A DNA stretch of 64,000 bases from Dromiciops gliroides (GCF_019393635.1 NC_057865.1:298256385-298320384), one strand, 5' to 3'. Shown: positions 11,339 to 21,394, counted from the stretch's first letter. Numbers and translations: made by a program. The notes: generated by a model from the letters alone, not told the origin.

Positions 11339-11510
11339 GGGGGCAGCTAGGTGACACAGTGGATAAAGCAGTGGCCCTGGATTCAGGAGGACCTGAGTTC
11401 AAATCTGGTCTCAGACACTTGACACTTACTAGCTGTGTGACCATGGACATGTCACTTAATCCTCATTGCCCTGCCCAACCCCCCCCCCCAAAAAAAAAAT
11501 AATAGGTCCT
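11339..11510 (+). mobile_element. CORE-SINE, plus strand
   Basis: Head GGGGCAGCTAGGTGACACAG and a C-run/A-run tail. It is flanked by AATAGGT at 11331-11337 and 11511-11517. Confidence 0.9.
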
Positions 11511-11579
11511 TGACCTCTTGGCAAATTCTACTTCTTTTCACAGCCACTTTCTTTGCCTCAGTTACAGATCCAAAAGAAT

Positions 11580-12115
11580 ATACTTTAAAATTCTGACCCT
11601 TTAAAGTACTGTATAAATGTAGTTTACTATGAAAAGAATGATGAACAGGATGCTATCAGAAAAACCTGGAAAGACCTACATGAGCTGATACAACATGAAA
11701 TGTACTGTATACAAAAAACCAGCAATACTGTAAAATGATCTGCTGTGAATGACTTGGTTATTTTCAGCAATGCAAAGATTCAAGACAACTCTGAAGGTCT
11801 TAGGAAAAATGCAGTCCTTCTACAGAGAGAGAACTCAAGGTGTCTGAATACAGATTGAAGCATCATTTTTTTCTTAGTTACTTTATCTGAAGTTTAGTTT
11901 TTGCCAGTTTTCTTTCACAACCTGACTAATATGGAAATGTTTTGCATGACTGCTTATGTATAGCTTATATTGAATTGCTTGAGTTGGGGCGGGGGGGGGG
12001 GTGGGAACAGGGAGGAAGGGAGGAAGAGAATTTGGAACACAAAGTCTTAAAAATGTTGATGTCTAAATTTGTATTTACATGTAATTTGGGAAAATAAAAT
12101 TCTAAAATTAAAAAA
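11580..12115 (+). repeat. Marsupial LINE-type 3' end (family here called M-LINE)
   Basis: Blocks in order: 'aggatgctatcagaaaaacc', 'tgatacaacatgaaatgtac', 'tttcacaacctgactaatat', a G-rich stretch at 11985-12004, 'atttggaacacaaagtctta' and a terminal 'aataaaattctaaaatt'. The same order recurs at 19.34-19.79 kb and, more weakly, at 30.1-30.7 kb. It looks like the 3' end of a non-LTR element with an A-rich tail. RTE-type is likely but not certain. Confidence 0.6.
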
Positions 12116-12559
12116 ACAACAACCACCTCTGCCCACTTTCCCACAAGGCAACTAAATTTACTCCAGGCACAGGGATTCCTGGGGATGGATTTGGTTAATG
12201 GCCAGCCATTGCTCCCACTGGGATGTGTCATGACATATTTGTCTTGGGTATTGTGTTTCTCCCTTTAAGAACTCTTTTAAGGTTCTGGCCTCAGTTGCAT
12301 TGCATATATTAATACTCTTATACACAAGGGCTCTGGTGTCCTTGGACTCTCTTCCTAACACCTTCCCCAACCATCTTTCAGGAAAGGCCCTGAGGTCAGC
12401 TCTGTGAGCCCTTAAGATTTGTCTCCTAACTGCTTCCTCCTTCTGACTTGGGCTCTACCTGGGGATGGGGGTTGGGAGGAAGAGGAGATTGAAGGGACCA
12501 CAAAAGTAACCCTGCAAGAGTTCCTGATATCCCAGAAGGATCCCTTTATGGTTATACCT

Positions 12560-12713
12560 CTATGTTGTTGTTGCTTGTCCTTCTTTCTGGAAAAGGACAA
12601 TCAAGGTGATGTCATGATTTGTGCTGAATTGGATTTCAGTGAGGGAGGACTATGTAAGGTCACCAAACTCACTCTCTTCTCCAGAGCCATCTGTGTCCAG
12701 TGGCAATGTGTGT

Positions 12714-12774
<61 letters not shown>

Positions 12775-12812
12775 CTCCTGACTTCAGGGCTTGACTGCAC
12801 TGCCTAGCTGTC
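12560..12812 (-). mobile_element. Composite SINE variant with internal (TG)n
   Basis: Same variant as at 2.3 kb ('gtgatgtcatgatttgtgct', 'cagtgagggaggactatgta'). It is interrupted at 12706-12772 by a TG array of over 30 units that sits inside the element body. The apparent VCVC-type open frame here is only a translation of the microsatellite. Confidence 0.75.
12706..12772. repeat. (TG)n microsatellite
   Basis: A nearly pure TG array with one TA interruption near its left end. It lies within the composite SINE. Confidence 0.97.
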
Positions 12813-12959
12813 CCAATACTTCTATGAATGAGGACATGAAGAAAGGGCAAGTAATTGACTGAAGATCTCGGTACTATCAATCAATCAAGCTATCAGTAAA
12901 AAGAGCTTTGAAAAACAAAAGAACTCTGCTGAATGTAATGATAAGCCATTATTTCAGAG

Positions 12960-13200
12960 GCCTGCTGATAGAGGAGGCTGCCCAACTCCTGACTAAGGAG
13001 GGATAGACTAAATAACCAGAATCAGACACACATTTTTGAACATGGCCAACATGGAAATTTGTTTTGCTTGACTATGCATGTTATTACAAAGGTTGTTTTT
13101 TATTTTTATTTTTATTTTCCAGTGTAAGAGAGAAGTTAGAAGGGGGGAAATAAGTTAGTTAATTGATAAAAATACAATTAATTAAAATGATAAAAAAAAA
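12960..13200 (+). repeat. Probable M-LINE 3' remnant
   Basis: A shortened copy with 'aacatggaaatttgttttgc', then a TTTTTATTTTTATTTTTATT run and an A-rich end. Similar to, but more diverged than, the copy at 11.6 kb. Confidence 0.4.
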
Positions 13201-13204
13201 ACAC

Positions 13205-13390
13205 TTATCAAATTATATGAGTCAGACACAGTGACCTGTGATAAACACTGAGTATAAAAGAAGTGAAAAAAGTCTCTGTTCTCAAAGAGTTCATATTCCA
13301 GGAGAAGGGGAGAAAAATATAAATAATGATATACATGTAATATCTACATACATACATGTCTGTCTGTCTATGTATTTGGAGTAGCTAGGA
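13205..13390 (+). repeat. R3 head fragment
   Basis: 'acacagtgacctgtgataaa' and 'tctctgttctcaaagagttc' match the R3 head blocks seen elsewhere. Confidence 0.45.
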
Positions 13391-13527
13391 GGTAGGTATC
13401 AGAACCAGGATTTGAAGCTAAATCTTTTGAGCCTTTCTCCTCCAGCATGAGAGGACTTAGGATTTGGGCTGGACTCTGAAAGATAGCCAGGAGATGGCTT
13501 GTTGGGGAGTTGAAAGTTTTGAAGAAC

Positions 13528-13885
13528 TGTTAAGGGTTAAAATTCTAGCTAAACTGTCTAAAATATCTAATGAGTGGTCGCCAATAAATTATAAGCTTTA
13601 GCAAGAGTTAGACTTTTAAGCATTTATTAAGGAGAATAAGAATTTGGTAAAGAGAGAGAAAAAGGCCTAGATTCCTATCTATTAAAGGGAGAGCACATTT
13701 CTAGCTCCCTTCTCCGCCAGAGTCCAGAGGCAAGAGAGCGAGACCGAGCGCCAGTCTCTTCCTTCCTCCTCCCACTAGTCCGCATCACTTCCTGAAGCCT
13801 GGTCTTGCCCTCAAAGACCTTTGCTTCATGGGCAGAACTCTTCTACAGTAAGTATCCAGCAGGTGGCGTCATTCCAATCGTTACA
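13528..13885 (-). repeat. 3' LTR of the 13.5-kb provirus
   Basis: 358 bp. On the minus strand it opens TGTAACGATT and closes CCCTTAACA. The AATAAA signal is at 13628-13623 (minus). A purine-rich stretch (GGGAGGAGGAAGGAAGAG) lies in its middle. The plus strand carries a good antisense splice-donor match, ACAGTAAGTA, near 13845. Confidence 0.93.
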
Positions 13886-13894
13886 GTCCCCCCT
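13886..13894 (-). promoter_or_regulatory. Polypurine tract of the provirus
   Basis: The minus strand reads AGGGGGGAC directly before the LTR TG. This is the expected position for the primer of plus-strand DNA synthesis. Confidence 0.8.
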
Positions 13895-15862
13895 GTTGTT
13901 CCTCAAGAAACAAAATGTTTCCTTGACGGAACAGTAAAAACAATATAATAACTATTGCTAACTAATAATATGTGAACAACAATATAGAAAAGGAAGAGAG
14001 GAAAGTTTTGTCCAGAGGGGCGATTTTTTTTTTTTGTCCTCATGAACCGACGCTTTGACATTAGTCTTGCAAAGGGAGGGCCTCTGCAGAGAATACACGT
14101 TACAGATGGTGTATATTATAACAGAAAGAGAAAAGAGAAAAAAAAAACAACAACAAAACAAAACTGTTCATTTAAAGTCTCTGAAAGTCTTTTCTCAGAT
14201 GTCCTCTAGGTGTAGTCATAGAATGGAAGTCTTTTCAGGGGTTGATGTGTGGATGCTGGTAATCAGCCAGGAAATTTCCTACAAAATTGAGCTTAACACA
14301 ACTTTAAAATAGCTTTGTCAATAATAAAATCAAACAATGAAAGTTCTCAAAAACATGTCTAAGGGAATACAGAATCTTAGTTGTTACACATGAAACATAT
14401 AATAAAACAAAAATTGAAACATTCTTTAAAATTATAATATTACTATAGTCCCCCCCTTATGGAGGGTAATTGAGAAGACAATTGCTGCAATATTAATTAT
14501 TAAAAATAATTTTTATCTGTTTCATCACTTTTTGCATCATCTGCCTAATTATCCTCATGCCATTATGAGAAATTTTAAAATCTAATATAATTAGTAACAG
14601 ATGTCAAGGCCAAATTCAACACTGTTATTTATCATGACACCTGAGATAATTATGGGGGTTACCATAAAAGAACAGAGAAATGATGGGATATGAGCATTCC
14701 CACACTTGAGCAATATGTACTGCCCATACAGTATGCCAGGCTTAAAATAGGTGGATGGAATATACGTCCATGCCACCGAACATATTGGAGGAAACTGAGT
14801 CAGACTTAATCAGATGCATGGGATTGAGATGGTCCATGGCATCAGGCATATAGGAGGGAGCATAGAAGCCAGGTGTAGAAGTGAGATGGGTGGGATCAAT
14901 ACTTCCAGCCATCTGTACGATATTGTGGGGAAAAATAAAATAAAATATTAAACCAAGAGAATCCAACCTCAACATTTGTCAAAAGCCGTTCCCTTGGCCA
15001 TACCTTGACTTCATGCATGTCTCCCCTCATGTGACAGTTCAGTGTCTGCTCTTGCATGTATTCCTCTTGTGATTGGATGGCATCTTGGCCAACTGGCATC
15101 TGATAACTCAGAATAAAGGCAATTAATGTCTTAAATGATAAGTTCCCATAATCCAAGTCTCATATGGATTTAAAATTGAGGATAATAAATGATTGCAAAA
15201 AATGTGAATACATCTTGACTCAAAATATAATATATAATTATGCAACAATTTCAAATAATACCCTTTTTTTTTTTTACTTAGTATACAATTACTTTTTTGA
15301 AAAATCTGAACATATTTAAATAAAAGTTAAAGCACAACACAATCTCAAAGACAACTTTTACAAATGTTCCCCTCTTTTTTTTTTTTTTTTGGAATATGCT
15401 TATCAAAAATAATACTTCTAGAATCAATTTACACTTGCCATGGCAAACAATTTGCTAGGGAAATGCTTTAAAGAGTTTGATCAAATAATCAGTTGAGAAA
15501 AAATAACAAAAACAAACAACTCAGAATATGGGAGCACAATACTCCTAGAATTAACATTGTATTATGAAATCAAAACCATCTTGCAATGTTTCAAAATTAG
15601 AGAGATGAATAAATAGAAAAAATACACACGGAACAATAAAAGACAATGAAATTCAAACTAGGGAAATCTAAATGAATATGAACTTAATATTAATAAGAGT
15701 ATTATAAAATATAAACTTGATCATATGACTATAAAAAGCTTTACAAATATTCTCCTTGTTTTAGAAACTAAGTATAATTCACAATCTCAAAAGCATGAAA
15801 ATCTCTATGAAAATAAACCCATACCATTAATTTCAAAATGTATATATAATAGCATAGAAATC
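13895..15862 (-). other. Provirus 3' interior, AT-rich, no recognisable pol or env
   Basis: About 2 kb of very AT-rich proviral sequence with T-runs at about 15266 and 15375 (plus strand). Only short minus-strand frames occur (14591-14776, 14742-14975, 14896-15156), and none shows a reverse transcriptase, integrase or fusion-peptide motif. A second purine tract is at 14448-14458. This segment is absent from the 56-kb copy. Confidence 0.6.
14448..14458 (-). promoter_or_regulatory. Second, internal polypurine-like tract
   Basis: The minus strand reads AAGGGGGGGAC, close to the LTR-adjacent tract, about 560 bp upstream of the 3' LTR. It may be an internal plus-strand priming site or a duplicated end. 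Confidence 0.45.
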
Positions 15863-16741
15863 CTATGTAACCTCTGAACTGATACTATTACTCTGAGTGA
15901 ATTCAGAACACTTTTGATTCTGATATCTAAAATCCCCAACACTCATATCAATACCTTGCCCCTTACTGTTACATTTCTGTACAATATATACCCTTCCATG
16001 GCAAAAGAAGCAGAGTCTTGAACTATGTTGATGATTGTCATTCTTATACAGCTTAAATTTTTCTTCTTTAACCCCTCTATATTGTCTGTCAGTCTTTTCA
16101 CCATACAAATGCTTTATAAGATTACTAATGAAAGACAAAAGCAGGTTAGCAAAATTATCAACAAAACGAGCATATCTGGAATTTAAAGGGTTTTCTAAGG
16201 TTGTCTCAGAAGCACAGCCAGGCTGGGGAAGGGCTGAGCCTGAAGCTGCAAATGTAGTTAGAGAAAGTTGAGCATGCGCATCAGATCTCTGGACTTCCCA
16301 GGCAGGGGAAGCTATGGGCTTGGCCATAGGAGGAGTAGAGGGTGGGGTCTGGAGAGGAGGGGAGGGACCAGAGCAATTTGAATCAGACTTGATTTTGAAC
16401 TCAGGCCTGGATTCCTCTTCCCCCACTTTGCCTCCAGGTGCTAGGGGATTAAAAGCTTCTAGAGGGTGGGTCATTGCCTCCAGGCATGCAAAATTAAAGC
16501 AACAATTACTGTTAGAACTGGGAAAAGCTGCGGGAATCTCTTCAGGTTTCTCTGAAAAAGCATGGTTGGGAGAGGGAGAGATATTTCCTTGTGTGAGTAA
16601 GTTGCTGGCTCTTTTAACAAAAATAAAAAGAAAAATAGAAAATCCACAAAAACAAAGCATTAACATGATCTTATCTCCCATTTGTCTGGTGAAACAGACT
16701 AAAATCAAAAATAGGATAATTAGGGAGTTTAAAAGGTCCAT
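15863..16741 (-). CDS. Proviral ORF, 292 codons, Gag-like with degenerate zinc knuckle
   Basis: This is the first long frame after the leader, beginning at ATG 16741, 137 nt from the 5' LTR. Two hydrophobic segments occupy roughly residues 3-18 and 26-43. A Pro/Ser-rich middle (about 65-150) follows, then a Lys/Arg/His-rich stretch. A Cys-X2-C-X9-Cys cluster lies near residues 245-258. It has the spacing of a retroviral CCHC nucleocapsid knuckle, but Tyr stands in the His position. No capsid major homology region is apparent. The first part looks unlike a normal Gag, so it may be a rearranged gag or an accessory frame. The 56-kb copy keeps the same frame open. Confidence 0.5.
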   Translation of the reverse strand: MDLLNSLIILFLILVCFTRQMGDKIMLMLCFCGFSIFLFIFVKRASNLLTQGNISPSPNHAFSEKPEEIPAAFPSSNSNCCFNFACLEAMTHPLEAFNPLAPGGKVGEEESRPEFKIKSDSNCSGPSPPLQTPPSTPPMAKPIASPAWEVQRSDAHAQLSLTTFAASGSALPQPGCASETTLENPLNSRYARFVDNFANLLLSFISNLIKHLYGEKTDRQYRGVKEEKFKLYKNDNHQHSSRLCFFCHGRVYIVQKCNSKGQGIDMSVGDFRYQNQKCSEFTQSNSISSEVT

Positions 16742-16815
16742 TTGAAAAAATTTAAAGGGAAAACACAGCCAGTGCGCCAGTACTTAGCAGTTAAAGGGAG
16801 GGGGAGGGGAAATTT

Positions 16816-16823
16816 CTTACCCA
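16816..16823 (-). promoter_or_regulatory. Leader splice donor candidate
   Basis: The minus strand reads TTGG|GTAAGA in the leader, between the primer site and the ORF start. The same site is kept in the 56-kb copy. It could generate a spliced subgenomic RNA. Confidence 0.5.
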
Positions 16824-16858
16824 ACCAGAAGATCAGAAGAAGACTGAGGGTTAGCTTT

Positions 16859-16876
16859 CCTCTTCGTGGTCAGCCA
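16859..16876 (-). promoter_or_regulatory. Primer-binding site candidate
   Basis: Two bases inside the 5' LTR, the minus strand reads TGGCTGACCACGAAGAGG. The leading TGG pairs with a tRNA CCA end, but I cannot match the rest to a vertebrate tRNA. An ATG within it opens an eight-codon upstream frame. The 18 bases are identical in the 56-kb copy. Confidence 0.55.
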
Positions 16877-16878
16877 TC

Positions 16879-17236
16879 TGTTAAGGGTTAAAATTCTAGC
16901 TAAACTGTCTAAAATATCTAATGAGTGGTCGCCAATAAATTATAAGCTTTAGCAAGAGTTAGACTTTTAAGCATTTATTAAGGAGAATAAGAATTTGGTA
17001 AAGAGAGAGAAAAAGGCCTAGATTCCTATCTATTAAAGGGAGAGCACATTTCTAGCTCCCTTCTCCGCCAGAGTCCAGAGGCAAGAGAGCGAGACCGAGC
17101 GCCAGTCTCTTCCTTCCTCCTCCCACTAGTCCGCATCACTTCCTGAAGCCTGGTCTTGCCCTCAAAGACCTTTGCTTCATGGGCAGAACTCTTCTACAGT
17201 AAGTATCCAGCAGGTGGCGTCATTCCAATCGTTACA
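16879..17236 (-). repeat. 5' LTR of the 13.5-kb provirus
   Basis: 358 bp, matching the 3' LTR at every position I compared. It provides the promoter; the AATAAA signal is at 16979-16974 (minus). No obvious TATA box is seen, though TTTAATAGA lies upstream of the polyA signal. Confidence 0.93.
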
Positions 17237-17240
17237 GAAC

Positions 17241-18584
17241 CATCTGGCCAAATCCCTGGGTCTCTCATGCTATACGCCTCAGTGCTACATACAGATACTT
17301 TATTCCTCATGCCGTGCTCATTTTCTATTTTCCAGACCAGGAGATGTGTGTGAGCCTGACATTCATTAATCCTTCTAAGTCTTCTACATTTTAACTTTTA
17401 AACCATATCCTCCACTGTGCATCTGGAAATTAAAACATCTTTTGAACAGATTATTTCAGCATCTTTGGTAAATTGCAGCCATCATCTGGAGAAATGATTA
17501 TATTAGAGAGAATCCACGGTAAGAATTCCTCTGTGTGATGAGTGAAGAATGAGTTTTTGAATATGAAACCATGAGGGATCCACCTGCAGCTAGATTCGTG
17601 CAAATCTTACAGATATGTGTGTGTGTGTGTGTGTGTGTGTGTCTAAATGCATAATGCTAACTCTAGAGGGAGGTGGCCATCCATCTGACTTACCATGGTT
17701 TTGAAATCTTAGACTCAGAATCAGAAGGAGCTCCAGAAGCAAACTAGTTCACCTGGAACATGAAAACAAAGCTCCTCTTCAGCATTGCTGGCAAACACTC
17801 ATCCAACCTTTCCTGGAGAAGCTCCAGGATTAGTCCTGAAGGCAGCAGGGCCCATTCCCCTTGTGTCCATCTTTGGTTACTATGGATATTCTTCATTTTG
17901 AGCCCAAATTTGCCTCCCCTCCTCATGAATAACTTCCTCTCTCTCCTCCCGGGTCTGCCCTTAAGAGATGCACAATGCAGGTCTATGTTGCCAAGATTAC
18001 TGGTGAGGTATAGGGAGTCCTCCATCTCCCCTTAGGATCCAGTCCCCCCAAACTTCTGGAATCTTTGAATTAGCAATAGGCTGAACCCCAATAAATCAAA
18101 TGCAAAAAACGTCTTGACCAGACACTATTTCTAGAGTCACAGAATTAAAAAGTTCCTGAACTATTTTGAGGAAATTAATATAAATGGGCAAATCAATCAG
18201 AAAATAGTTTCTATGAATTAAAATATAATTTTAATAATAGCCCCTAAATATCTGGAAATGTGCACATTCATACAAAGGAGATGGAATTAGATTTTTTTTA
18301 AAGAAATTAGAATCTTAATATATTCTTCTTAGAAATGGTAATGGGAGGGAATGTGATAGAAGAAAGAGGGGTGGGTGAGATGGTAGAGAGACCAGGGGCA
18401 AAAAAAGAATATGTAGAAGATATAACCTTATATGCCCTAGTGCATTTTATTCGACTCTGCAGTGGATTTATAAGACAGAACAGAGAAGAGTCAAAAGGAA
18501 GGGGCAGGTATGGATAGGGTGAGATCCATGTTGTTGGCATGAGTTTTACATCCAGAAGGTCACAGCTCTATTAAGGTATTAGAG
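17241..18584. other. Unannotated stretch with a (GT)n tract
   Basis: A pure GT array lies at 17614-17643. The remainder shows no recognisable gene or dispersed repeat. Opposed open frames of about 90 codons at 17744-18035 overlap on both strands and look like chance. Confidence 0.5.
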
Positions 18585-18720
18585 TTTACCTCTGTCTCCA
18601 AGTAGAAAGGAGGCCCCTTGAGGGACTAGGTCTTTTCTCCCTCCTGTTTTGTCTTTGTATTTCCCAGCTCCTAGCACCTAGGTTCTCACCCAAAAAGGTA
18701 CTTCCTGAGTGTTTGCTCAA
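18585..18720 (+). repeat. L2 LINE 3' end
   Basis: 'ccccttgagggactaggtct', 'gtctttgtatttcccagctc' and 'cctagcacctagg' in L2 order. Confidence 0.65.
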
Positions 18721-18754
18721 TTGAATTGGCTTTACAGATCATAATCCGCTAGAG

Positions 18755-19120
18755 GGTGACAAGAAAAGATTCCTGGGGAAGGGGACACCTGGGCTCTTTC
18801 TTGGAGGAAGAGAAAGGTGTGGGACAAGCAGATATCAAGAAGGGAGACATTTCTAGAGGGGATGACTTGGATAGATCTGTGAAGGTGGGTAATGGGTTCA
18901 ATTTGATGAGAAGATAGAACACAGAAGATATCTAGAACATAAGAGTGTGTAAAGGAACATAAAGCAAAAGTGAAGCCAGAAGCATATCATGGAGTCAGTC
19001 AATAAGCATTTATAAACCCTTACCTAACCTTTGTGGAGGAATAGGGTAAAAGAAAATAGAAAATGGAGTGAATGTCATGGGGGAGTGAATAGGATGGAAG
19101 GAAACACAACAATAGAACTA
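18755..19120 (+). repeat. R3 middle/3' fragment
   Basis: 'gggctctttcttggaggaag' onward matches the R3 body found at 40.6 and 51.9 kb. Confidence 0.4.
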
Positions 19121-19164
19121 GAAAAAATTTGAAGCAGAGGCAAGAACAATGTAAGATGAGGAGG

Positions 19165-19228
19165 ATGGTCGTGATAGTGGTGGTGGCGGTGGTTATGATG
19201 GTGATTATTGTGGTAGTGGCGGTACTTA
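19165..19228. repeat. Imperfect (GGT/GAT)n trinucleotide-rich tract
   Basis: Interrupted GTGGTGGCGGTGG and GATGGTGATT units. The plus-strand frame across it gives a run of Val, which is a microsatellite artefact. Confidence 0.75.
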
Positions 19229-19339
19229 CTTTGCCGGGCTATTGTGAAGAAAATTCTTTGTCAGGTATAAGGTACTATATAGATCTTGGCTATTATTGCT
19301 GTTGCAATAATCAACCTCATTGGTGTTTTGTAAGGAAAT

Positions 19340-19785
19340 CTCCCTTTAAAGTACTATATTAATGCAGTTTACTATTTAAAAAAGATGAGCAGGATGCTAT
19401 CAGAAAAACCTAGAAAGACTTACTTGAGCTGAAGCAAAGTGAAATGTGCTGTGTACAAAATAACAGCAATATTATATGATTATCTGCTGGGAATGACTTA
19501 GTTATTTTCAGCTGTTCAGTGATCCAAGAGAACTCTGAATGACTTATAAAAAATGAAATTCATCTAGAGAGAAAGAACTGATGGTATCTGAATGCAGATG
19601 GAAGTATATTTTGTTGTTGTTAGTTAATGTTTTGAATGGCTGTACATGAATTGCTTGAGTTCTTAAGGGGGGATAGAGAGGGAGGAAGAAAATTTGGAAC
19701 ACGAAGTTATGAAAACTGATGTTACAATTTGTTTTTACATGTAAGGTAGAGAAAAATTCTAAATAAATAAATATATAAAACATTT
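19340..19785 (+). repeat. M-LINE 3' end, second copy
   Basis: Shares the block order of the 11.6-kb copy: 'aggatgctatcagaaaaacc', 'tctgaatgcagatggaagta', 'tttggaacacgaag' and an A/T-rich end. Confidence 0.6.
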
Positions 19786-19864
19786 ACTTTAGGTAGACAC
19801 TGTGTTAAAGCTTGAGGATTAAAAGGAAAGGCAAAAACAGGCAAAAATGTTGTTCACAGTCTAA

Positions 19865-20155
19865 GTGAACAGACAATAATAATGGCTAACATTTCTCTGG
19901 TGCCTACTAGGTGCCAGGTAATGGGCTAAGCCTTTTACACTTAGTATCTTATTTGACCTCACAACAACCCTGGGAGGTAGGTGCTGATATTATTAGCCTC
20001 ATTATACAGATGAAGAAATGGAGACAAACAGAGGCTAAGTGATCTACCCAGAGTCACATGGCTAGTAAGTGTATGAGGTTGGGTTTGAAATCAGATCTTC
20101 CTAACTCCAGAGCCAATATTCTATCTACTGTACCACCTAGCTGCCCTCCATAGAG
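19865..20155 (-). repeat. MIR / CORE-SINE, nearly full length
   Basis: The reverse-complement order is clear: 'ggtgcctactaggtgccagg', 'cctcacaacaaccctgggag', 'agtcacatggctagtaagtg' and a terminal 'ccacctagctgccc' head. Confidence 0.85.
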
Positions 20156-20176
20156 AAAGAAAACATAAACAGGTAT

Positions 20177-20262
20177 ATTTATATATACCTATAGCTATAG
20201 CTATAGCTATACCTATACCTATACCTACACACACATACACACACACATACACACATACACGT
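20177..20262. repeat. Compound TATAGC / TATACC / CACA simple repeat
   Basis: Hexamer units TATAGC then TATACC are followed by a broken CA/TACACA stretch. Confidence 0.85.
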
Positions 20263-20329
20263 TTATGAGATAAAGGGGAGAAAGAGAGCACTGGCCATCC
20301 TAGTAGTAAAGGTTTGTCATAGATGGTGG

Positions 20330-20830
20330 CTCCTGCCCTGGACCTGGAAAGGAGTTCAGGAGTTTAAGAGATGGTGATGCAGAGAATGTGAATTCCAGTC
20401 AATTGGGACATCCTACATAGAGGCACAGAGATGTAGCGCTTGGTTTCAGGAATACAATCATACCAATTTGAATGCAACATGGAGTGAACAAAAGGGTGTA
20501 ATTTATTTTTTATTTATTTATTTTTTTAGTGAGGCAATTGGGGTTAAGTGACTTGCCCAGGGTCACACAGCTAGTAAGTATTAAGTGTCTGAGGCCGGAT
20601 TTGAACTCAGGTACTCCTGACTCCAGGGCCGGTGCTCTATCCACTGAGCCATCTAGCTGCCCCGAAAGGGTGTAATTTATAAGAAGCTTGGAGTGGGAGC
20701 CAGATTATATAGGGGATTAAGTGCCAAACAGAAGTTTCATTTTACCCTAGAGGCAAGTGGGATCCATTGATGTTTCTTGAATAGAACAGTGATATTCCCA
20801 TGAAGGTGATATTCAACATAATAGTTACAG
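20330..20830 (+). repeat. R3 body interrupted by a SINE
   Basis: R3-like sequence flanks the SINE at 20507-20664; removing the SINE and one duplication joins the two halves. Confidence 0.4.
20507..20664 (-). mobile_element. CORE-SINE, minus strand, young
   Basis: Close to consensus, with a perfect 16-base target duplication AAAGGGTGTAATTTAT at 20491-20506 and 20665-20680. The tail carries TTTATTTATT units. Confidence 0.94.
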
Positions 20831-20852
20831 CAGACAAACTCACCAAGGGAGG

Positions 20853-20856
<4 letters not shown>

Positions 20857-20909
<53 letters not shown>
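20857..20909. repeat. (GA)n microsatellite
   Basis: A pure GA array of about 26 units. Confidence 0.97.
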
Positions 20910-20913
<4 letters not shown>

Positions 20914-21049
20914 ACTTCTCAGAAATGAACTTTGCAGTCAAACCTGATGGGTTGTCTGCCTTGTGGCTGGTGGTGTTCTCCAGCCATGTTGATAGTTGGT
21001 GATATCTGAGACTGTGACAATTTTCAGCATGTAAGCAGATGTCTTTTTA

Positions 21050-21190
21050 ATAATGAACTGGAATTTATTAAGCACCTACGTTCAAAGCACTTTACTAGGC
21101 ACTGGGTTTACAAAGACAAAATTGAGAGAGTTCCTGTCCTTAATGAATTTGCATTTCACTGGTAGAGACCTATATAAATACACACAAAGT
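21050..21190 (+). repeat. R3 head fragment
   Basis: 'tttattaagcacctacgttc', 'ctaggcactgggtttacaaa' and 'agttcctgtccttaatgaat' follow the R3 head order. Confidence 0.5.
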
Positions 21191-21394
21191 ATTGACAAAA
21201 TAATCCGACTCCCTTGAAAGGTTTTTTTTTTTTTTATTAAATATCCCATAAGTCTTCTCTTCCCCATGCTGAACCAGCTCAGTCCTGTACACTGCCATCA
21301 GAAGATGATCATGGGCTTCATTTGGGACATTACTCACTAAATTCATGTGCCCATTTCTGAACCCCAAAAGAAAGTCTTATAATCATGATTATAA

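Larger units (their letters stand above)
13528..17236 (-). mobile_element. Complete endogenous retrovirus, minus strand, with matching LTRs
   Basis: A 3.7-kb LTR element flanked by the four-base duplication GAAC (13524-13527 and 17237-17240). Each LTR is 358 bp, starts TG and ends CA. By eye I find no difference between the two, so insertion appears very recent. AATAAA on the minus strand, the purine tract beside the left LTR and the primer-binding region beside the right LTR all give minus orientation. The 3.0-kb interior holds one long frame (15863-16741) and no recognisable reverse transcriptase, protease, integrase or envelope. It is probably a deleted, non-autonomous element moved by another virus's enzymes. 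Four-base duplications suit class I ERVs. Confidence 0.9.

Noticed and set aside
12419..12880. Open frames of 120 and 76 codons on both strands
   Set aside because: They are Val-Cys and Thr-His translations of the (TG)n array plus SINE sequence.
16314..16745. Plus-strand 143-codon frame, with a similar 159-codon frame at 56720-57199
   Set aside because: Antisense shadow of the proviral ORF; LTR and polyA orientation favour the minus strand.
13528..17236. Segmental duplication linking the 13.5-17.2 kb and 56.3-57.6 kb regions
   Set aside because: Similarity stops exactly at LTR ends and at the truncation point; flanking host sequences are unrelated, so these are independent insertions.
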